A DNA stretch of 64,000 nucleotides from Symsagittifera roscoffensis (Eukaryota > Xenacoelomorpha > Acoela > Convolutidae): the NCBI RefSeq assembly GCF_963678635.1, contig NC_087067.1, forward strand, positions 7,423,716 to 7,487,715. Reading direction: 5' to 3'. Both the position numbers and the translations under genes were made by a program. Positions 31,786-42,339 of this stretch are shown here, in pieces. The notes under the pieces are model-generated. The model was given only the letters and a program-made list of their open reading frames with translations. It had not been told where the DNA came from and made no database searches. Within the stretch, counting starts at the first letter, position 1. Every line of letters starts with the position of its first letter.

Positions 31786-32590
31786 GATTTAGCCTTTTCC
31801 GTTCTTGCCTCGAGTCCAACTCCTCCAGACCATAAGGCGCTGGGTATTTTCTCTTGACAAACATCAAATCGCCCTTCAGAGCCATATGACCCTCCTCCAC
31901 GATCATCCTTCCATCGTCATAAATTGGCAGTTTATTCTCGAGTCCAGCCTCATCAAGTGTTCTCAAGACAAATCGGACCTCAAACTTAGGGGGCATCGAG
32001 CCTCGCATCTTCTTCGCTTGTGTAGTCCACGAATTTATCTCAATCTTACACGTGTGGAAATACACCGCCGCCGAGTATCCAATGAACAAAGGATCCCAGT
32101 CGCTCGTGAATTCTCTCTGTTGTCTTTGTACCGTGGCTCTCGCGTGTAGTGAAGGGACTTCACTTCAGGGGCTTTTCATTCCCAGGGTTTTTCTTCTCAC
32201 CGTCGGGAACTCGGGGACGGCAGCGAGTAGGACATCCCGTTCTAGTATCGTTTCCAATTCCTTTTTCGTGAACTCGAAAATCCTCGTCCACGCCGGGATT
32301 CTCAAGACTTCCCACTTTCCCTCGTCACTGGATTCGGGTTCCAAAACTTGGGACAGACCTCGATGGGACTCTCACTATTTCCTCGCATTCTGCACTGCAG
32401 TTGTTTCCTGAAATTGCACACCACTAGCTCGGGACCCTTGACTTTTCCAAAATGCACCGTCTCACTCATCTGCGCTCTCAAGTTTTCTTGTCTGCACCAG
32501 TTGAGTGCCGTCCCATCTAGAATGCTGATCACGTGTGGGTCCGGGAATGGATACGTCACCGCTAGCCCATAGACGCAGGTCACCACCTCC
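31786..32590 (-). repeat. Block F, native position
   Basis: Here the F sequence continues on its right side into further ORF4 coding sequence (LAVTYPFPDPHV, then upstream codons), so this is probably the original location. Its left end is joined to N by ATTTTCCGTCTAGATTTAGC, a junction also seen at 36914-36934. Confidence 0.8.
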
Positions 32591-33051
32591 CCCAAGCATT
32601 TGATCATCCCCACTGGGTCAGATCTCATGGCCAAACACAAGTCAGTCAGAAGGGGTATGCCCCCATTCGCCTCTCTCAAATCTTCTCCCGTCTTGGGGTT
32701 TCCTTCCTCGCCCGTTAAGTATCATTTTTGCATCAGCAGATACTCCAGAAGTAATGTCTTCAGTCCGGCAGCACTTTTGTACGAATAGGTCTCCATACTC
32801 GGGTGAGCCTTCCTTACCTCCCCATACTTCATCAACCGATGAAACGCCGTCAGTTCCCCATGCGTCAAGAGTACCAGCGTCAGATACCTATCAATGCGGA
32901 GCGTTCCCACGCCCCTACTGAAAATGTACGCCGGCCCCATATTGAACAGGTACCTGGGGTACACCAGATACAAAGCCAGCAAGAGGTTGATGGGCTTACT
33001 CAAGAGTTCCTGCACGAACGCTTCAAAGATGGTGTTTCCTGCATAGAACAC

Positions 33052-33622
33052 CTCTTTCAGATCCTTCTTTTCTCAGCATGGGCTCAATAATCTCACGATC
33101 TCGTGGTCCCTCCTGGTCTTCAGCTCGCCCTTCGCATGATCCAGCCAGAAACCTCCAACAGTGACTTCATTAGCTGCTGTGACAAATCTTCCCACCGTCA
33201 TCTCCCTATCTTCTGCCACCTCTAGCTACTCCTCAGGAAAATTCCATATTTGTTTGATGAGGGGTGGAGCACTCTCCCTCGTCTTGTCCGTCGCATTCTC
33301 AAGTCTCGGGTTCAGAAACGGCCAACTCCCTCTTTCTTGTGTTAAGCGATATCCTATCGACTCTAACTGTTTCTCGGCCGCTGCCCCATTCTTTCGTTAT
33401 TTGATCCTCTCGCACTGCTGGTGGAGCTCGTGATTGTCAGATTCATACTCCGGAACCACAGGCTGGCTGTTAGATGGGTCATCGCTGGGTGATCGTCCCC
33501 AATCTCCGGGTTAAACTTCAGCTGTCGGGCAAGATTCGACACCTAAGGCAGAGAATCTCATCCAGCACAATCAAGATGTCTGCTAACTCATAAAATCCCC
33601 TCAGAGCATGAGATACATCAGC
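33052..33622 (-). other. ORF3/ORF4 junction region, unreadable
   Basis: By position this should hold the ORF4 N-terminus and ORF3 C-terminus. No phase gives a convincing match, apart from a short charged segment; stops in all frames. Treated as decayed coding DNA. Confidence 0.4.
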
Positions 33623-34663
33623 CTATGCTGCTGCCGGTTCAGACTTAAGAAGTCTCAAGTTTATTGGCTCCAACTCGCGATTCGGAGCGGCCATAAGCAT
33701 CCGCCACGCATTGCCCTCTGCTATCAGGATCAAAATTGCATACACAAACTCTATTGCTGGTGGCATGCTCGCGTAACCTGGCGATGACGTGAACACCACT
33801 CTCGTTTTTGGTCCAAATCGAGAAGCTACCAACTCCTCCACCTCTTTCATTGCTGCAAACAGCGTCTGAATTGCTTCCCAGATCTTCTTGGGGGTTGGTT
33901 CCACGCCTTTCAAATGCTCTAGAAATCCTACCGCATGCAGGTGGTCATTCATCCCAGCGAACAGCAACAGCTCTGGCTGGCAGGGTGTCTCCAATTTTAT
34001 AGCCATCAACAGGGTCAACAGTTAGTTCAGTTCCGCTCCAGGCAGCAGGCACACTAGGGTTTTTGTCAAAAATAACTTCGGCGACGTGCCCTCGAAGTCC
34101 GATCCTGCCACGACGATCGCTCTCGCTGCTCCGGGATCTGATCGATCGTACACGGCCAAGGTTTTTGCCAGCTGTGAAGTCCCACAGGATCTACCATACC
34201 TGGGGTCTTCGGCGAGCTTTGGGCCCAGGTATCCGGTGTCTGGGATCCTCATGCTCTTTGGCTCAAGAAGTTTTTGGACCATCCTTAGCTGTGCAGGAAG
34301 TGTCACTTTGATTCTGGCTATGCCCGTTCGATGCTTGGGAGATTCCACGGTTAGACCTGGACTCCCTAGCCGCTTGACGGGCCTGTAATTGACTGGGCCC
34401 ATTATCGATTTTTGCGGTATTCCCGTTAGATCTGCGGTTTCCAGTGTCTTGGCTCTCAAGAAATGCGCTTCGTGGGTCTTTAACCGATCCACACAGTGAT
34501 GTCTGCTCAAGTCTTCATGCGACACATTCCTGAGCCCCAGAACCTCCACCAACTCTTGTCTGCATGCCAGATCTTCCAGGTCTCGATCCTTTATTCTCTC
34601 CAGATATCGGGCTTTGCTCGCCTCGCCCGGTCTCTCTGTCTTCTTGTTGTCCACCACCACCAC
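33623..34663 (-). pseudogene. ORF3: SGNH-like unknown protein, copy A
   Basis: Two frames in one phase (34022-34663 and 33623-34018) separated by a TAA at 34022-34024. Shared landmarks with ORF3 of copy B: SIMGPVNYRPVK, ARAIVVAGSDFEGTSPKLF, LLLFAGMNDHLHAVGFLEHL, VVFTSSPGYASMPPAIEFVY and APNRELEPINLRLLKSE. The V-A-G-S-D-F stretch and the G-M-N-D-H motif sit where SGNH hydrolases have GDSL block I and G-x-N-D block III. The order and spacing suggest a degenerate SGNH fold; this is inference. Confidence 0.65.
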
Positions 34664-34801
34664 CGAGGCCGCTACCGAGCTCTGGGGTGTGGATGATTCC
34701 TCCTCGTCTCCTTTATCGGCTTGGCTCCTAGTTGCCTACTCCTGCTGCTCCTTGAGCTTTCTCTCGAGTTGGTCCTTCCTCCCAAACGATCGACAAGGGC
34801 C

Positions 34802-35389
34802 TTAGCAGTGAAAAAGGGAGGTATTGGGGATGGACCAAAGGTGAACTGGCCCGTCTTCAGCAGGTCTGACTCCTGAAGGCTTACGTGCCTTTGGAAGACA
34901 CCGTTCAGCCATTCCATACCCCCTGGGCCTATCAAAGTGGATGCCATCCGAAGACGCATCATCCGGAAGGGAGTGTTCCATCATGCTTGCCACGTCGAGT
35001 AGTCTCACGGGGAGTACGCTTCTCTGCTGTATTTGCCTGATAATTTCATTGAGGTTGCGTACCCTGTCGTTTATCTCCCTCGCGTTCTGATCAGCCATCA
35101 TGTTGTAAGGGACGTTGCAAATAGTTAGTAGGGCTGGATCTAGTTAGATCCTCAATTCCTCAAGAACGCAACTCTTCTTCTTCTGTAGCCTCATCACTTT
35201 ACTCTGCTCGCCTCTGGACACGTCATTGGTTCCTAGCATCAGTGTGACCGTGTACATCTTCATCATCTCCAGCATTTCTAGAGACACCAACATCTGGGAT
35301 GCTGCGGCACCAGAAAAACTCAAGATCCCCACCTGCCAATGCGCCTGAATTCGTGTCAACACTCGTATCAGGCTGTCCACTATAATCAA
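34802..35389 (-). pseudogene. ORF2: SGNH/GDSL-type hydrolase domain, copy A
   Basis: Block I IIVDSLIRVL (35360-35389), block III LMLGTNDVSRGEQ (35210-35245) and block V SSDGIHFDRP (about 34925-34955) are in the order of the SGNH hydrolase superfamily (catalytic Ser, Asn of GxND, and Asp/His of DxxH), with LLTICNVPYNMM between them. All lie in one phase, cut only by a TAA near 35144. Members are esterases, lipases and acetylhydrolases; the substrate cannot be told. Normally a single domain of about 200 residues, as here. Confidence 0.78.
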
Positions 35390-35888
35390 GTGGACTGCAC
35401 CCTCGGGTATCCTGAGCTGTGTGAAATACTCAGCTCAAGGTTGCGCCGCTGTCTAATCCATCCGGTTATGTCTATGATAGGCACTGTCTGTGTTCTTCTT
35501 GTAGCTTGCGATTATTACACTCCTCACTGGGTGGTCTCTCCAGGTGGGAGGTCGCTCTTCTCCTGCTGAATTCTCTCGAGCCTTTCACTGCGACCTCTTT
35601 TGCAACTCCCTGAGGCGCGACGTGCCCGTCCCGGTTTGACTACTGCTGGTTTAACGAGGCGTCACTCCCGGCAGCGAAATTTCCTGGGTTTGCCTCTAGA
35701 TTGCGCAGGGAAGGAGCTGGCTCGGGACTCGTCCAAGCTTGCAGGGCCTCATTCGTGTGCTCTTGGGCCGCACAGTCGTCCAGGTTGAAACGACCGCCCG
35801 CAGGAGGAGCTTTGTCTACCTCCATCCGCGACTGGTCACGATCTCGCGACAGCCGGTTCAGTCGTAGTCCTCTTTTTCTCCTTCCCAC
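35390..35888 (-). pseudogene. ORF2 N-terminal linker, copy A
   Basis: Frame 35640-35888 (RRKRGLRLNRLSRDRDQ, then a Pro/Ala-rich stretch) overlaps the end of ORF1 in another phase and leads, with a phase change, to the SGNH domain. Low complexity; no motif recognised. Copy B has an equivalent polar linker before its SGNH domain. Confidence 0.5.
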
Positions 35889-36460
35889 TTGCGACCGCTT
35901 GCTGCCGCTCTAGTTCTGGTTAATTGATCAAAATTGGCTACACTTTCTTGTAGCCTCTGCTCTTGCACTCGTGCTGTCATCAGCAGATCCCGATCCAGAA
36001 TCGCCTTATCTCGCTCAAGTGTTGCTTGCTCCCGATCAAGCCTGGCTTGATCCCTTTCAAGAGCCGCCTGGTCCCTATCCAGAATGGCCTTGTCCCGTTC
36101 CCTTTGGGCCCTTTCCAACTCTCTCCTCATGCTGCCGAGATCCGGATATGACTCTTCCGTTTGTTGCGAGCGGAACATCGACGGTGGTTTACTTGCAGAC
36201 TGAGTCCCTGCTCCTGCTGATGGTCTGGTCGGAAAGGGAAACTCTCCCGAACGATATTCCCTGCTGCTGCTCTCAGGCCTCCATCCACCTTCCATCATCA
36301 ACACGGCTTCAGTCGCTGACTCCCTGCGTTCGCCTTGTGCTTCCAGTTGCAGGATGGCATCTAACTTTACCGCCAATCCTTCGTCCACTTGTGTATAATC
36401 GACGTCCCTCAAGCGTTTGTATAGCTCATCGAGGGTAGGTCTTTTGAGCGCTGCTGGCAT
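35858..36460 (-). CDS. ORF1: coiled-coil protein, copy A
   Basis: 200 codons, ATG start, uninterrupted. The N-terminal 60 residues (RPTLDELYKRLRDVDYTQVD, EAVLMMEGGW) correspond loosely to the start of ORF1 in copy B (NLDELMDMA, EVLLMAAYRERG). Residues about 110-165 are a near-perfect 7-residue repeat, RDQAALE, RDQARLD, REQATLE, RDKAILD, which should form a long charged coiled coil. It is the first gene after the macrodomain tail and the N-F-N repeats. A structural or oligomerising role is plausible, but nothing shows an enzymatic function. Whether it is expressed is unknown. Confidence 0.7.
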   Translation of the reverse strand: MPAALKRPTLDELYKRLRDVDYTQVDEGLAVKLDAILQLEAQGERRESATEAVLMMEGGWRPESSSREYRSGEFPFPTRPSAGAGTQSASKPPSMFRSQQTEESYPDLGSMRRELERAQRERDKAILDRDQAALERDQARLDREQATLERDKAILDRDLLMTARVQEQRLQESVANFDQLTRTRAAASGRKWEGEKEDYD

Positions 36461-36490
36461 AGACTTCTAGAAACGATCTGTCATCGTTGC

Positions 36491-38167
36491 TTCTTTTCGA
36501 GCGATCTCACGTGTCAACAAACTCAAGAAATACCTTCCCAGTTAAACTCAAGAAAAATTTTCCCAGTTAAACTCAAGAAATACCTTCCCAGTTAAACTCA
36601 AGAAATATCCTCCTCTAGTACTGCTAGAGAAGAACCGTTAAGATCATTGCTGTTTTTGTTCGAGTACGTGTAGCTTGATTGTTAATTCAATTTGCAAATC
36701 AATCTGAAAATAGAATTCACTTTTTAGACCAAGATGCTTTTGCTCATGCCTAGCCTAAACCTCTCCCATTAATACCTTTAAGACATTATCCTAACAACTC
36801 CACTGAATTGATTCAATTTAGATGTTAAAAACATGCATATTCACTTTATGTTTTAGCACCATTTTTTCTTCAGATTTTAATTGTCATGCCATTTACATTA
36901 AAATTCATCTACCTGAATTTTCCGTCTAGATTTAGCCTTTTCCGTTCTTGCCTCGAGTCCAACTCCTCCAGACCATAAGGCGCTCGGTATTTTCTCTTGG
37001 CAAACATCAAATCGCCCTTCAGAGCCATATGACCCTCCTCCACGATCATCCTTCCATCGTCATAAATTGGCAGTTTATTCTCGAGTCCAGCCTCCTCAAG
37101 TGTTCTCAAGACAAATCGGACCTCAAACTTAGGGGGCATCGAGCCTCGCATCTTCTTCGCTTGTGTAGTCCACGAATTTATCTCAATCTTACACGTGTGG
37201 AAATACACCGCCACCGAGTATCCAATGAAGAAAGGATCCCAGTCGCTCGTGATTTCTCTCTGTTGTCTTTGTACCGTGGCTCTCGCGTGTAGTGAAGGGA
37301 CTTCACTTCAGGGGCTTTTCATTCCCAGGGTTTTTCTTCTCACCGTCGGGAACTCGGGGACGGCAGCGAGTAGGACATCCCGTTCTAGTATCGTTTCCAA
37401 TTTCTTTTTCGTGAATTCGAAACTCCTGGACCACGTCGGGATTCTCAAGACTTCCCACATGTTCCTCGTCACTGGATTCAGGTTCCAAAACTTGGGACAT
37501 ACCTCGATGGGACTCTCACTATTTCCTCGCATTCTGCACTGCAGTTGTTCCCTGATATTGCACACCACTAGCTCGGGATCCTTGACTTTTCCAAAATGCA
37601 CCGTCTCACTCATCTGCGCTCTCAAGTTTTCTTGTCTGCACCAGTTGAGTGCCGTCCCATCTAGATTGCTGATCACGTGTGGGTCCGGGAATGCATACGT
37701 CACCGCTAGCACACGTCCGGGAATGCATACGTCATGCATACGTTCTTTTCGAGCGATCTCACGTGTCAACAAACTCAAGAAATACCTTCCCAGTTAAACT
37801 CAAGAAAAATTTTCCCAGTTAAACTCAAGAAATACCTTCCCAGTTAAACTCAAGAAATATCCTCCTCTAGTACTGCTAGTGAAGAACCGTTAAGATTATT
37901 GCTGTTTTTGTTCGAGTACGTGTAGCTTGATTGTTAATTCAATTTGCAAATCAATCTGAAAATAGAATTCCTTTTTTAGACCAAGATGCTTTTGCTCATG
38001 CCTAGCCTAAACCTCTCCCATTAATACCTTTAAGACATTATCCTAACAACTCCACTGAAATGATTCAATTTAGATGTTAAAAACATGCATATTCACTTTA
38101 TGTTTTAGCACCATTTTTTCTTCAGATTTTAATTGTCATGCCATTTATATTAAAATTCATCTACCTG
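36491..38167 (-). repeat. N-F-N repeat array between pol and ORF1
   Basis: Block N (36491-36914), block F (36931-37741) and block N again (37742-38167). F is an 800-bp piece of the ORF4 gene moved here; N is non-coding with AACTCAAGAAATAYC tandem units. The outer ends of both N copies continue into element-specific sequence, so N is at home between macrodomain and ORF1. The two inner junctions equal those around 31349 and 31785. Confidence 0.88.
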
Positions 38168-38239
38168 ACTCGTGCCCCCTTTTACCTAGCTCAAGAACCC
38201 CGTGCCTCCCAACTCAAGACATCCATGTCCATTCAAAGC

Positions 38240-39328
38240 TCAGACGATACTCATGTAGTACTTCTTGTGTAGGTGCACCACTATCTCCGTTTCTGCAAAG
38301 ACCACGTGCAGGATGGAGTATAATTCCCTAGGGTTCAACCTGCCCCTGTTTGGATCGTAGACCGGCATTGAGACCTCTCGTATTCCTCTTTCCACCATGA
38401 AGTCCCTCAACCTCGTTAGTGCCAACATCACATGCTCGGAGTCTATCGTGTTCCTCTCATTGACCCTCGTCACCAAAAAACACAGATATTTACCAGGAAC
38501 TTGTGAAACTGAAGGAGGAAGCGCAGCCATTCCTCCCAATCCTGGCCTCTGCCTGAATAGAAACGCCACGTTTTGATATTCTCTTTTGAAGTCTGCTTCC
38601 AGTCTCGTGTTGAAGCTCTTGTCCGCTGTTATACACATCGCACTAGTCCTATCTGACAAAATGAAGTCGCTGTCTGTGATCAGGATGTTCTCTGAATATT
38701 CATTCGGTATCTCGAATTTTGTCTTGAAATTTTTTCCTATGGTAGGCTCAGCTTCCTCCTGATCCAGTTCCAACCTGTTAGTCTCTCTTGCTTCCCTGAG
38801 CTTCTTTATCATCAAATTTTTGGTGTGGGTAAGTCCTACCCCCACTCCCCGGACAAAAATATTTATCGACGTCTCCGTCGATGGTGCTGGGTTCAAGTTA
38901 TCCGGTGGTACAAGTTGCCGGTCGGTGGCTGTCCAACCAGTTAGTGGATTTCCTGTCTTCACATGTTTCATTGCTGACACGTCGACTTGTTGGATGTTTT
39001 GCGCCTCCCTTTCGTCAGTCTCAAGATTATGCATCCATTCCAGTACCCTCAGATTTGTATTTTCCCTTCTTTCTATCTCGCGTTGTTCCAGGTCTACTTC
39101 TCGTTCCGGTAAAGAGTAGTCTTCTTGGAAGGAATGCTTGCTGTCGTCGATGATCTGCAACTCTTCATCGGCTACCCACTCACCCAGGTTCACCAAATCC
39201 TCGCTTATCTCATCTGGTTGTATCTTGTCAATCAAGAAGTCGTCACCATACCTATTGTATCCCATTCCTGTCCGTTTGAGATCGACTTTCCTCGTCCCTG
39301 TGATCATCAGTTGGTCTCGTTCTGCCAC
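38240..39328 (-). CDS. Pol C-terminal extension with macrodomain-like module, copy A
   Basis: 362 codons. Residues 1-130 are acidic linker; residues about 165-180 (IFVRGVGVGLTHT) overlap a strongly conserved nucleotide block. The last 150 residues resemble a macrodomain of the TARG1/OARD1 type: DSDFILSDRTSAMCITADKS for the first strand and loop, then FLFRQRPGLGG, YLCFLVTRVNERNT, ALTRLRDFMVERGIREVSMP and FAETEIVVHLHKKYY. TARG1 has C-I-S-x-D, Y-L-I-T-K, L-S-M-P and F-E-A-T-D-I-x-I-T-V at matching places. The catalytic Lys and the G-C-G-L-D loop of TARG1 are not kept (VYDPNRGRL instead), so activity is uncertain; binding of an ADP-ribose-like ligand is possible. It lies downstream of integrase. 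Confidence 0.72.
   Translation of the reverse strand: MAERDQLMITGTRKVDLKRTGMGYNRYGDDFLIDKIQPDEISEDLVNLGEWVADEELQIIDDSKHSFQEDYSLPEREVDLEQREIERRENTNLRVLEWMHNLETDEREAQNIQQVDVSAMKHVKTGNPLTGWTATDRQLVPPDNLNPAPSTETSINIFVRGVGVGLTHTKNLMIKKLREARETNRLELDQEEAEPTIGKNFKTKFEIPNEYSENILITDSDFILSDRTSAMCITADKSFNTRLEADFKREYQNVAFLFRQRPGLGGMAALPPSVSQVPGKYLCFLVTRVNERNTIDSEHVMLALTRLRDFMVERGIREVSMPVYDPNRGRLNPRELYSILHVVFAETEIVVHLHKKYYMSIV
38834..38854 (-). promoter_or_regulatory. Internal polypurine tract candidate, copy A
   Basis: The minus strand reads GTCCGGGGAGTGGGGGTAGG. Its first 11 bases equal the 3' polypurine tract next to the LTR at 51073-51084. The surrounding 39 bases (38824-38862) are identical to 61814-61852 although neighbouring coding sequence is diverged. 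Confidence 0.65.
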
Positions 39329-39336
39329 TTTGGTAC

Positions 39337-40107
39337 CTATTTCTGCTCTGGATCAATCCCTTTTTCCTCCGCGAAAGACCCTTTGTCCGAATCCACCTCT
39401 ATCTTCTCGTTATCATCCATGCTCACGTCCTCGTTGCCGTCATTCTTTTCTCTGGTGCCTTTCTCGTTCACCTCACATGCTGGTTCTACCAGTAAGTCCT
39501 CTGGTCCTTTCATGTTCTGTGGTACACACCAGTCTTCTGGAGATGGGACGTGAGGTTTCAGATTTTCGTAGTGCGCCGCTTGCCCTGTACTCAAGCGATA
39601 GAACCGGCCCTGTTGGTGTACCTCTGTTATCATAAACGATCCTCTCTATTTCTTCAGCAACTTCTCAGTCCCTTTTGGGGGTATGGCATTCTGGAACACC
39701 CAGACGTATTGTTCCACAGCATACGGTTTCGCCTGAAGTACTTTTTCATCGTACTTCTTCCGCTGTCTCATTTGTGCCTGCGTCGTTTTCCTTCTACAGA
39801 GCTCGTTCAATTCTTGTTGTCTCCTGACCGCTTCCTCCACGTATGCCTGCGGCGACGTTTTCTTGCCTTCGTATTCCGGGTAGAAGAATGTCAGGGGCAT
39901 TGCTCTCTCCCTGCCAATCAACATCATGAAAGGACTGATCCCTGTTGTTGAGTGCTGCGTGCTGTTATACGCCCCTACCAATTGTGGCAGATATTTATTC
40001 CAATCTGTCATATATCTCGAGAAATATACCCTGGACATGTTCAACAGAGTTTTGCTCTGCTTCTCCGTTCGTTTGAGGATGGTAGGTTGTTGAATGTGCT
40101 TGAGCAA
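39337..40107 (-). pseudogene. Integrase C-terminal region, copy A
   Basis: Frame 39646-40107 contains SRYMTDWNKYLPQLVGAYNS, TGISPFMMLIGRERAMPL and a helical RRQQELNELCRRK, ending VWVFQNAIPPKGTEKLLKK. Frame 39337-39633 continues with MITEVHQQGRFYRLSTGQAA, the SH3-like/GPF-type end of gypsy integrases. A stop (between KLLKK and MITEV) interrupts what is one domain in copy B. Confidence 0.82.
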
Positions 40108-40619
40108 TATGGGATCTCCTCATTTGTTCTTTTGTTAGGAAGGTCTTCGAAGGCTTTCCCTTTGTCCGACTGGAATGTCATCGGACAACCTTCTCGTGAT
40201 GTCCAGTGCGTTATCAAATGATCACAAATTTCTTCCGCTGAGGTCGTGTGACATGGCGGCGCTTCTGCCAGTTTCGTGAAGTGGTCTATAATTACCAGTA
40301 TCTGATTGAATCCCGTTTCGGTCATGCAGATCTTCTGATGGTCTATCTGCACGACCTCGTTATATTCCGAGCTTTTCACGGACTTAAGTGGGAACTTCAT
40401 TTTTCTAGGGTACTTCGCTTGCAAGCACGACAAACATGCGTTCACCCACCTTTCGCAAGCCTTTCTCAACCCCGGCCATTCAAACCTGTGTAGTTTTTTT
40501 TTGTTGTACCTTGTCCATTCCCTGATGTCCAATTTGATCGTGCGATCTGAACAACACTTCCGTTTGGTATAGCTGTGGTAATATGATGAGATTATGCTTG
40601 TGTAGTACCTTCTCCTCAT
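40041..40619 (-). pseudogene. Integrase zinc domain and core, copy A
   Basis: Contains FEWPGLRKACERWVNACLSC (end of the zinc domain), EVVQIDHQKICMTETGFNQI (first catalytic Asp), IIDHFTKLAEAPP and CPMTFQSDKGKAF (second Asp). After that the phase is lost; the Glu-containing part continues in the neighbouring frame. The N-terminal His pair is disrupted by a frameshift. Inactive as it stands. Confidence 0.85.
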
Positions 40620-40737
40620 CTTTCCTCCTTCAGGCTACCACACCATCAGCTGTGTGATAGAGTAAGTCCCTTCTTTTCTTGTAGAACTGGCTCAAGATCT
40701 TGTAACTATCTTCCTCCAGGTCACCTTTCTCCTTGTC

Positions 40738-41797
40738 TCACGTCCGGATCCATTTGGAGAGGTTGTTCTTCATCTTGTCATTCTTCTGGGCTTGTATCAG
40801 ATCCGATAGTCTGTATCTGGCTTTGACGTATTCCTTCAATACCATCATTTGACAATTCAGTTCTCCGGGACTGTGGATGTCGTCTTTTAGCTGAACGCAA
40901 ACTATCCTTCTCAAGACCTCCCTGTTATCATCCGGTTCCAGGTTCGTCCTGACATTTGAGTTGCACGATAGTTCCCTGAATGGTTTACTTGACACCGCTA
41001 TCTTCTCAAGCGCTTCTCCTCCGTACACATCCGGTTGCTCGTTCCTGCGGAAGAGTCTTTTTGTAGCTCCCTGTCTTGGTGCCTCATTTTCTCTTCTGCT
41101 AATATCATGCAAAGTTTGTCTTGATCATCAAAACTCTTCTCTGAGTCATCCTCCCATTCTTCCGACTCCCCGGAAAAATTCTCTTCCTCACTGTCTCTTT
41201 CTGATTTCGACCACTCCCGGACTTTTGATCTGGTCCTAGGTGTTCGGCTATCTTCTTGAAAGTCACTTTCTTCTTCCGAAGCGTAGTCTGTCTTAGTATG
41301 TCCTCTGGGATCTTCTCGACCAATGTCCGCATAACTTCTTTGTCGTCAGGTTGCCTTATTGTTGAGTCCTCGCCTTGAGCCGCTTCCCCTTTTTTCAATA
41401 TGGTGACTTCCGGTTTGTCTTTATCATTGTACCGGGCTACCGGTTTATCGTCGGCTAGTTTCTCGAGAAGTCTCCTCAGATCTTCTCCTATCGTCACCCT
41501 TCTTGTCTCCACTTCATCGAGGTCAGAGCTTTTTGCTTCTAGTATTTCCGTCATTATCTTCGACTTGAGCATCATTTCCATTGGCGTCCCTGTTTCTATC
41601 TTGAGCATTTTTTTCGTCTCCTGTTCTGCCGGTAGCTCGGGATGGTCCTCTTTTGGTTCCCCTGACTTGTCAAGCCACCTCGTTAGTGGAAGACTGTCAT
41701 ACGTCTCCTTGTCCATAAATGAGAAGCCATCCTTGATTTCCGGCGTGTCGGCCTCCTTTTGCTCCTGTCTCTCGTAAAACCCCGTGTTTTTGCTCAA
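40738..41797 (-). pseudogene. Linker between RNase H and integrase, copy A
   Basis: Frames 41105-41797 (SKNTGFYERQEQKEAD, FSFMDKETYDSLPLTRWLDK, then acidic) and 40738-41112 (RQGATKRLFRRNEQPD, LIQAQKNDKMKNNLSKW). The first motif block is a known feature of this gypsy family just after RNase H. The second leads into the integrase zinc domain and is matched at 63719-63841. Phase shifts at about 41110 and 41800. Confidence 0.75.
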
Positions 41798-41823
41798 ACT
41801 GTCGGCGTTTTGATGTTTGTCCC

Positions 41824-42027
41824 TTATTCAATAACCATGTCGTAGCCATCCAAGCGCACTATCCATCTCTCAATGTAGCTCTGGTCCATTGAGTACGTTT
41901 TAAACCAAATGAGTGCTCTGTTGTCGACTCGTAACTCCAATGGCTCGCTACCCAGGTGTGCTCTGTATTTTTCTACTGGAATGAAATTTTTGGTGGTGAA
42001 GAATCTAAATGAGTCTGACCAATTCAT
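41824..42027 (-). pseudogene. RNase H C-terminal fragment, copy A
   Basis: PVEKYRAHLGSEPLELRVDN and RALIWFKTYSMDQSYIERWI are the last third of a Ty3/gypsy RNase H, with the D-N-R-A-L active-site region. Upstream similarity stops exactly before VEKYRA; beyond 42027 the strand carries unrelated sequence and the opposite strand carries another RNase H front half. Confidence 0.85.
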
Positions 42028-42339
42028 TTTAGGCAGAAACTTTCAGATGTAACAATTGATTTTAACAATGCGATGTTCAGGATTCGAAACTCGGAAAGGA
42101 AGCACGGAATTAAACCTGTAAGTTTGGTGATGGCAAATGAAAAAAAGGCTCCAGTTTTCATGAGTAGAAGGGTAAGGCTGAAAGCGAAATAGGCGGCAAA
42201 AGTGAGTTTACGGATTAAAAACAATAATGAACTAAGCAACAACAAACATGTATGTATAGTACAGAATCCAAATAGTCAAAGTGCTGCTATTTTAGGAAGA
42301 TCCTTCTCAATAATCAAGAGTGGCCTCTGCGTCAGTGTC

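Larger units (their letters stand above)
29392..33051 (-). pseudogene. ORF4-like unknown protein, copy A, with internal duplication
   Basis: Pieces correspond in order to the 934-codon ORF4 of copy B: 32722-33051 (RIDRYLTLVLLTHGELTAF), 32302-32679 (GGIPLLTDLCLAMRSDP, LDGTALNWCRQENLRAQMSE, EVCPKFWNPNPVTR), 31766-32089 (FEVRFVLRTLDEAG, APYGLEEL), 29963-30778 (acidic low-complexity part) and 29392-29817 (KGKRSRKRKRQ, MILARGKTAAYNSGS). The central part is present twice, separated by non-coding block N (31349-31771). Several stops. Confidence 0.75.
25673..42027 (-). mobile_element. Copy A: large accessory-gene retrotransposon, diverged and rearranged
   Basis: Gene order on the minus strand: RNase H end (42027), linker, integrase, macrodomain tail (38240), coiled-coil ORF1, SGNH ORF2, SGNH-like ORF3, ORF4, ORF5, ORF6 (25673). 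The order equals that of copy B, but proteins are only moderately similar and most genes carry frameshifts or stops. It is internally rearranged by a 644-bp triplication and by inserted N-F blocks. No LTR of its own is left at either end. Confidence 0.8.

Noticed and set aside
38815-38870. GTAAGT on the plus strand as a conserved splice donor
   Set aside because: The gene is on the minus strand; the conserved block is better explained by the purine tract shared with the 3' PPT.
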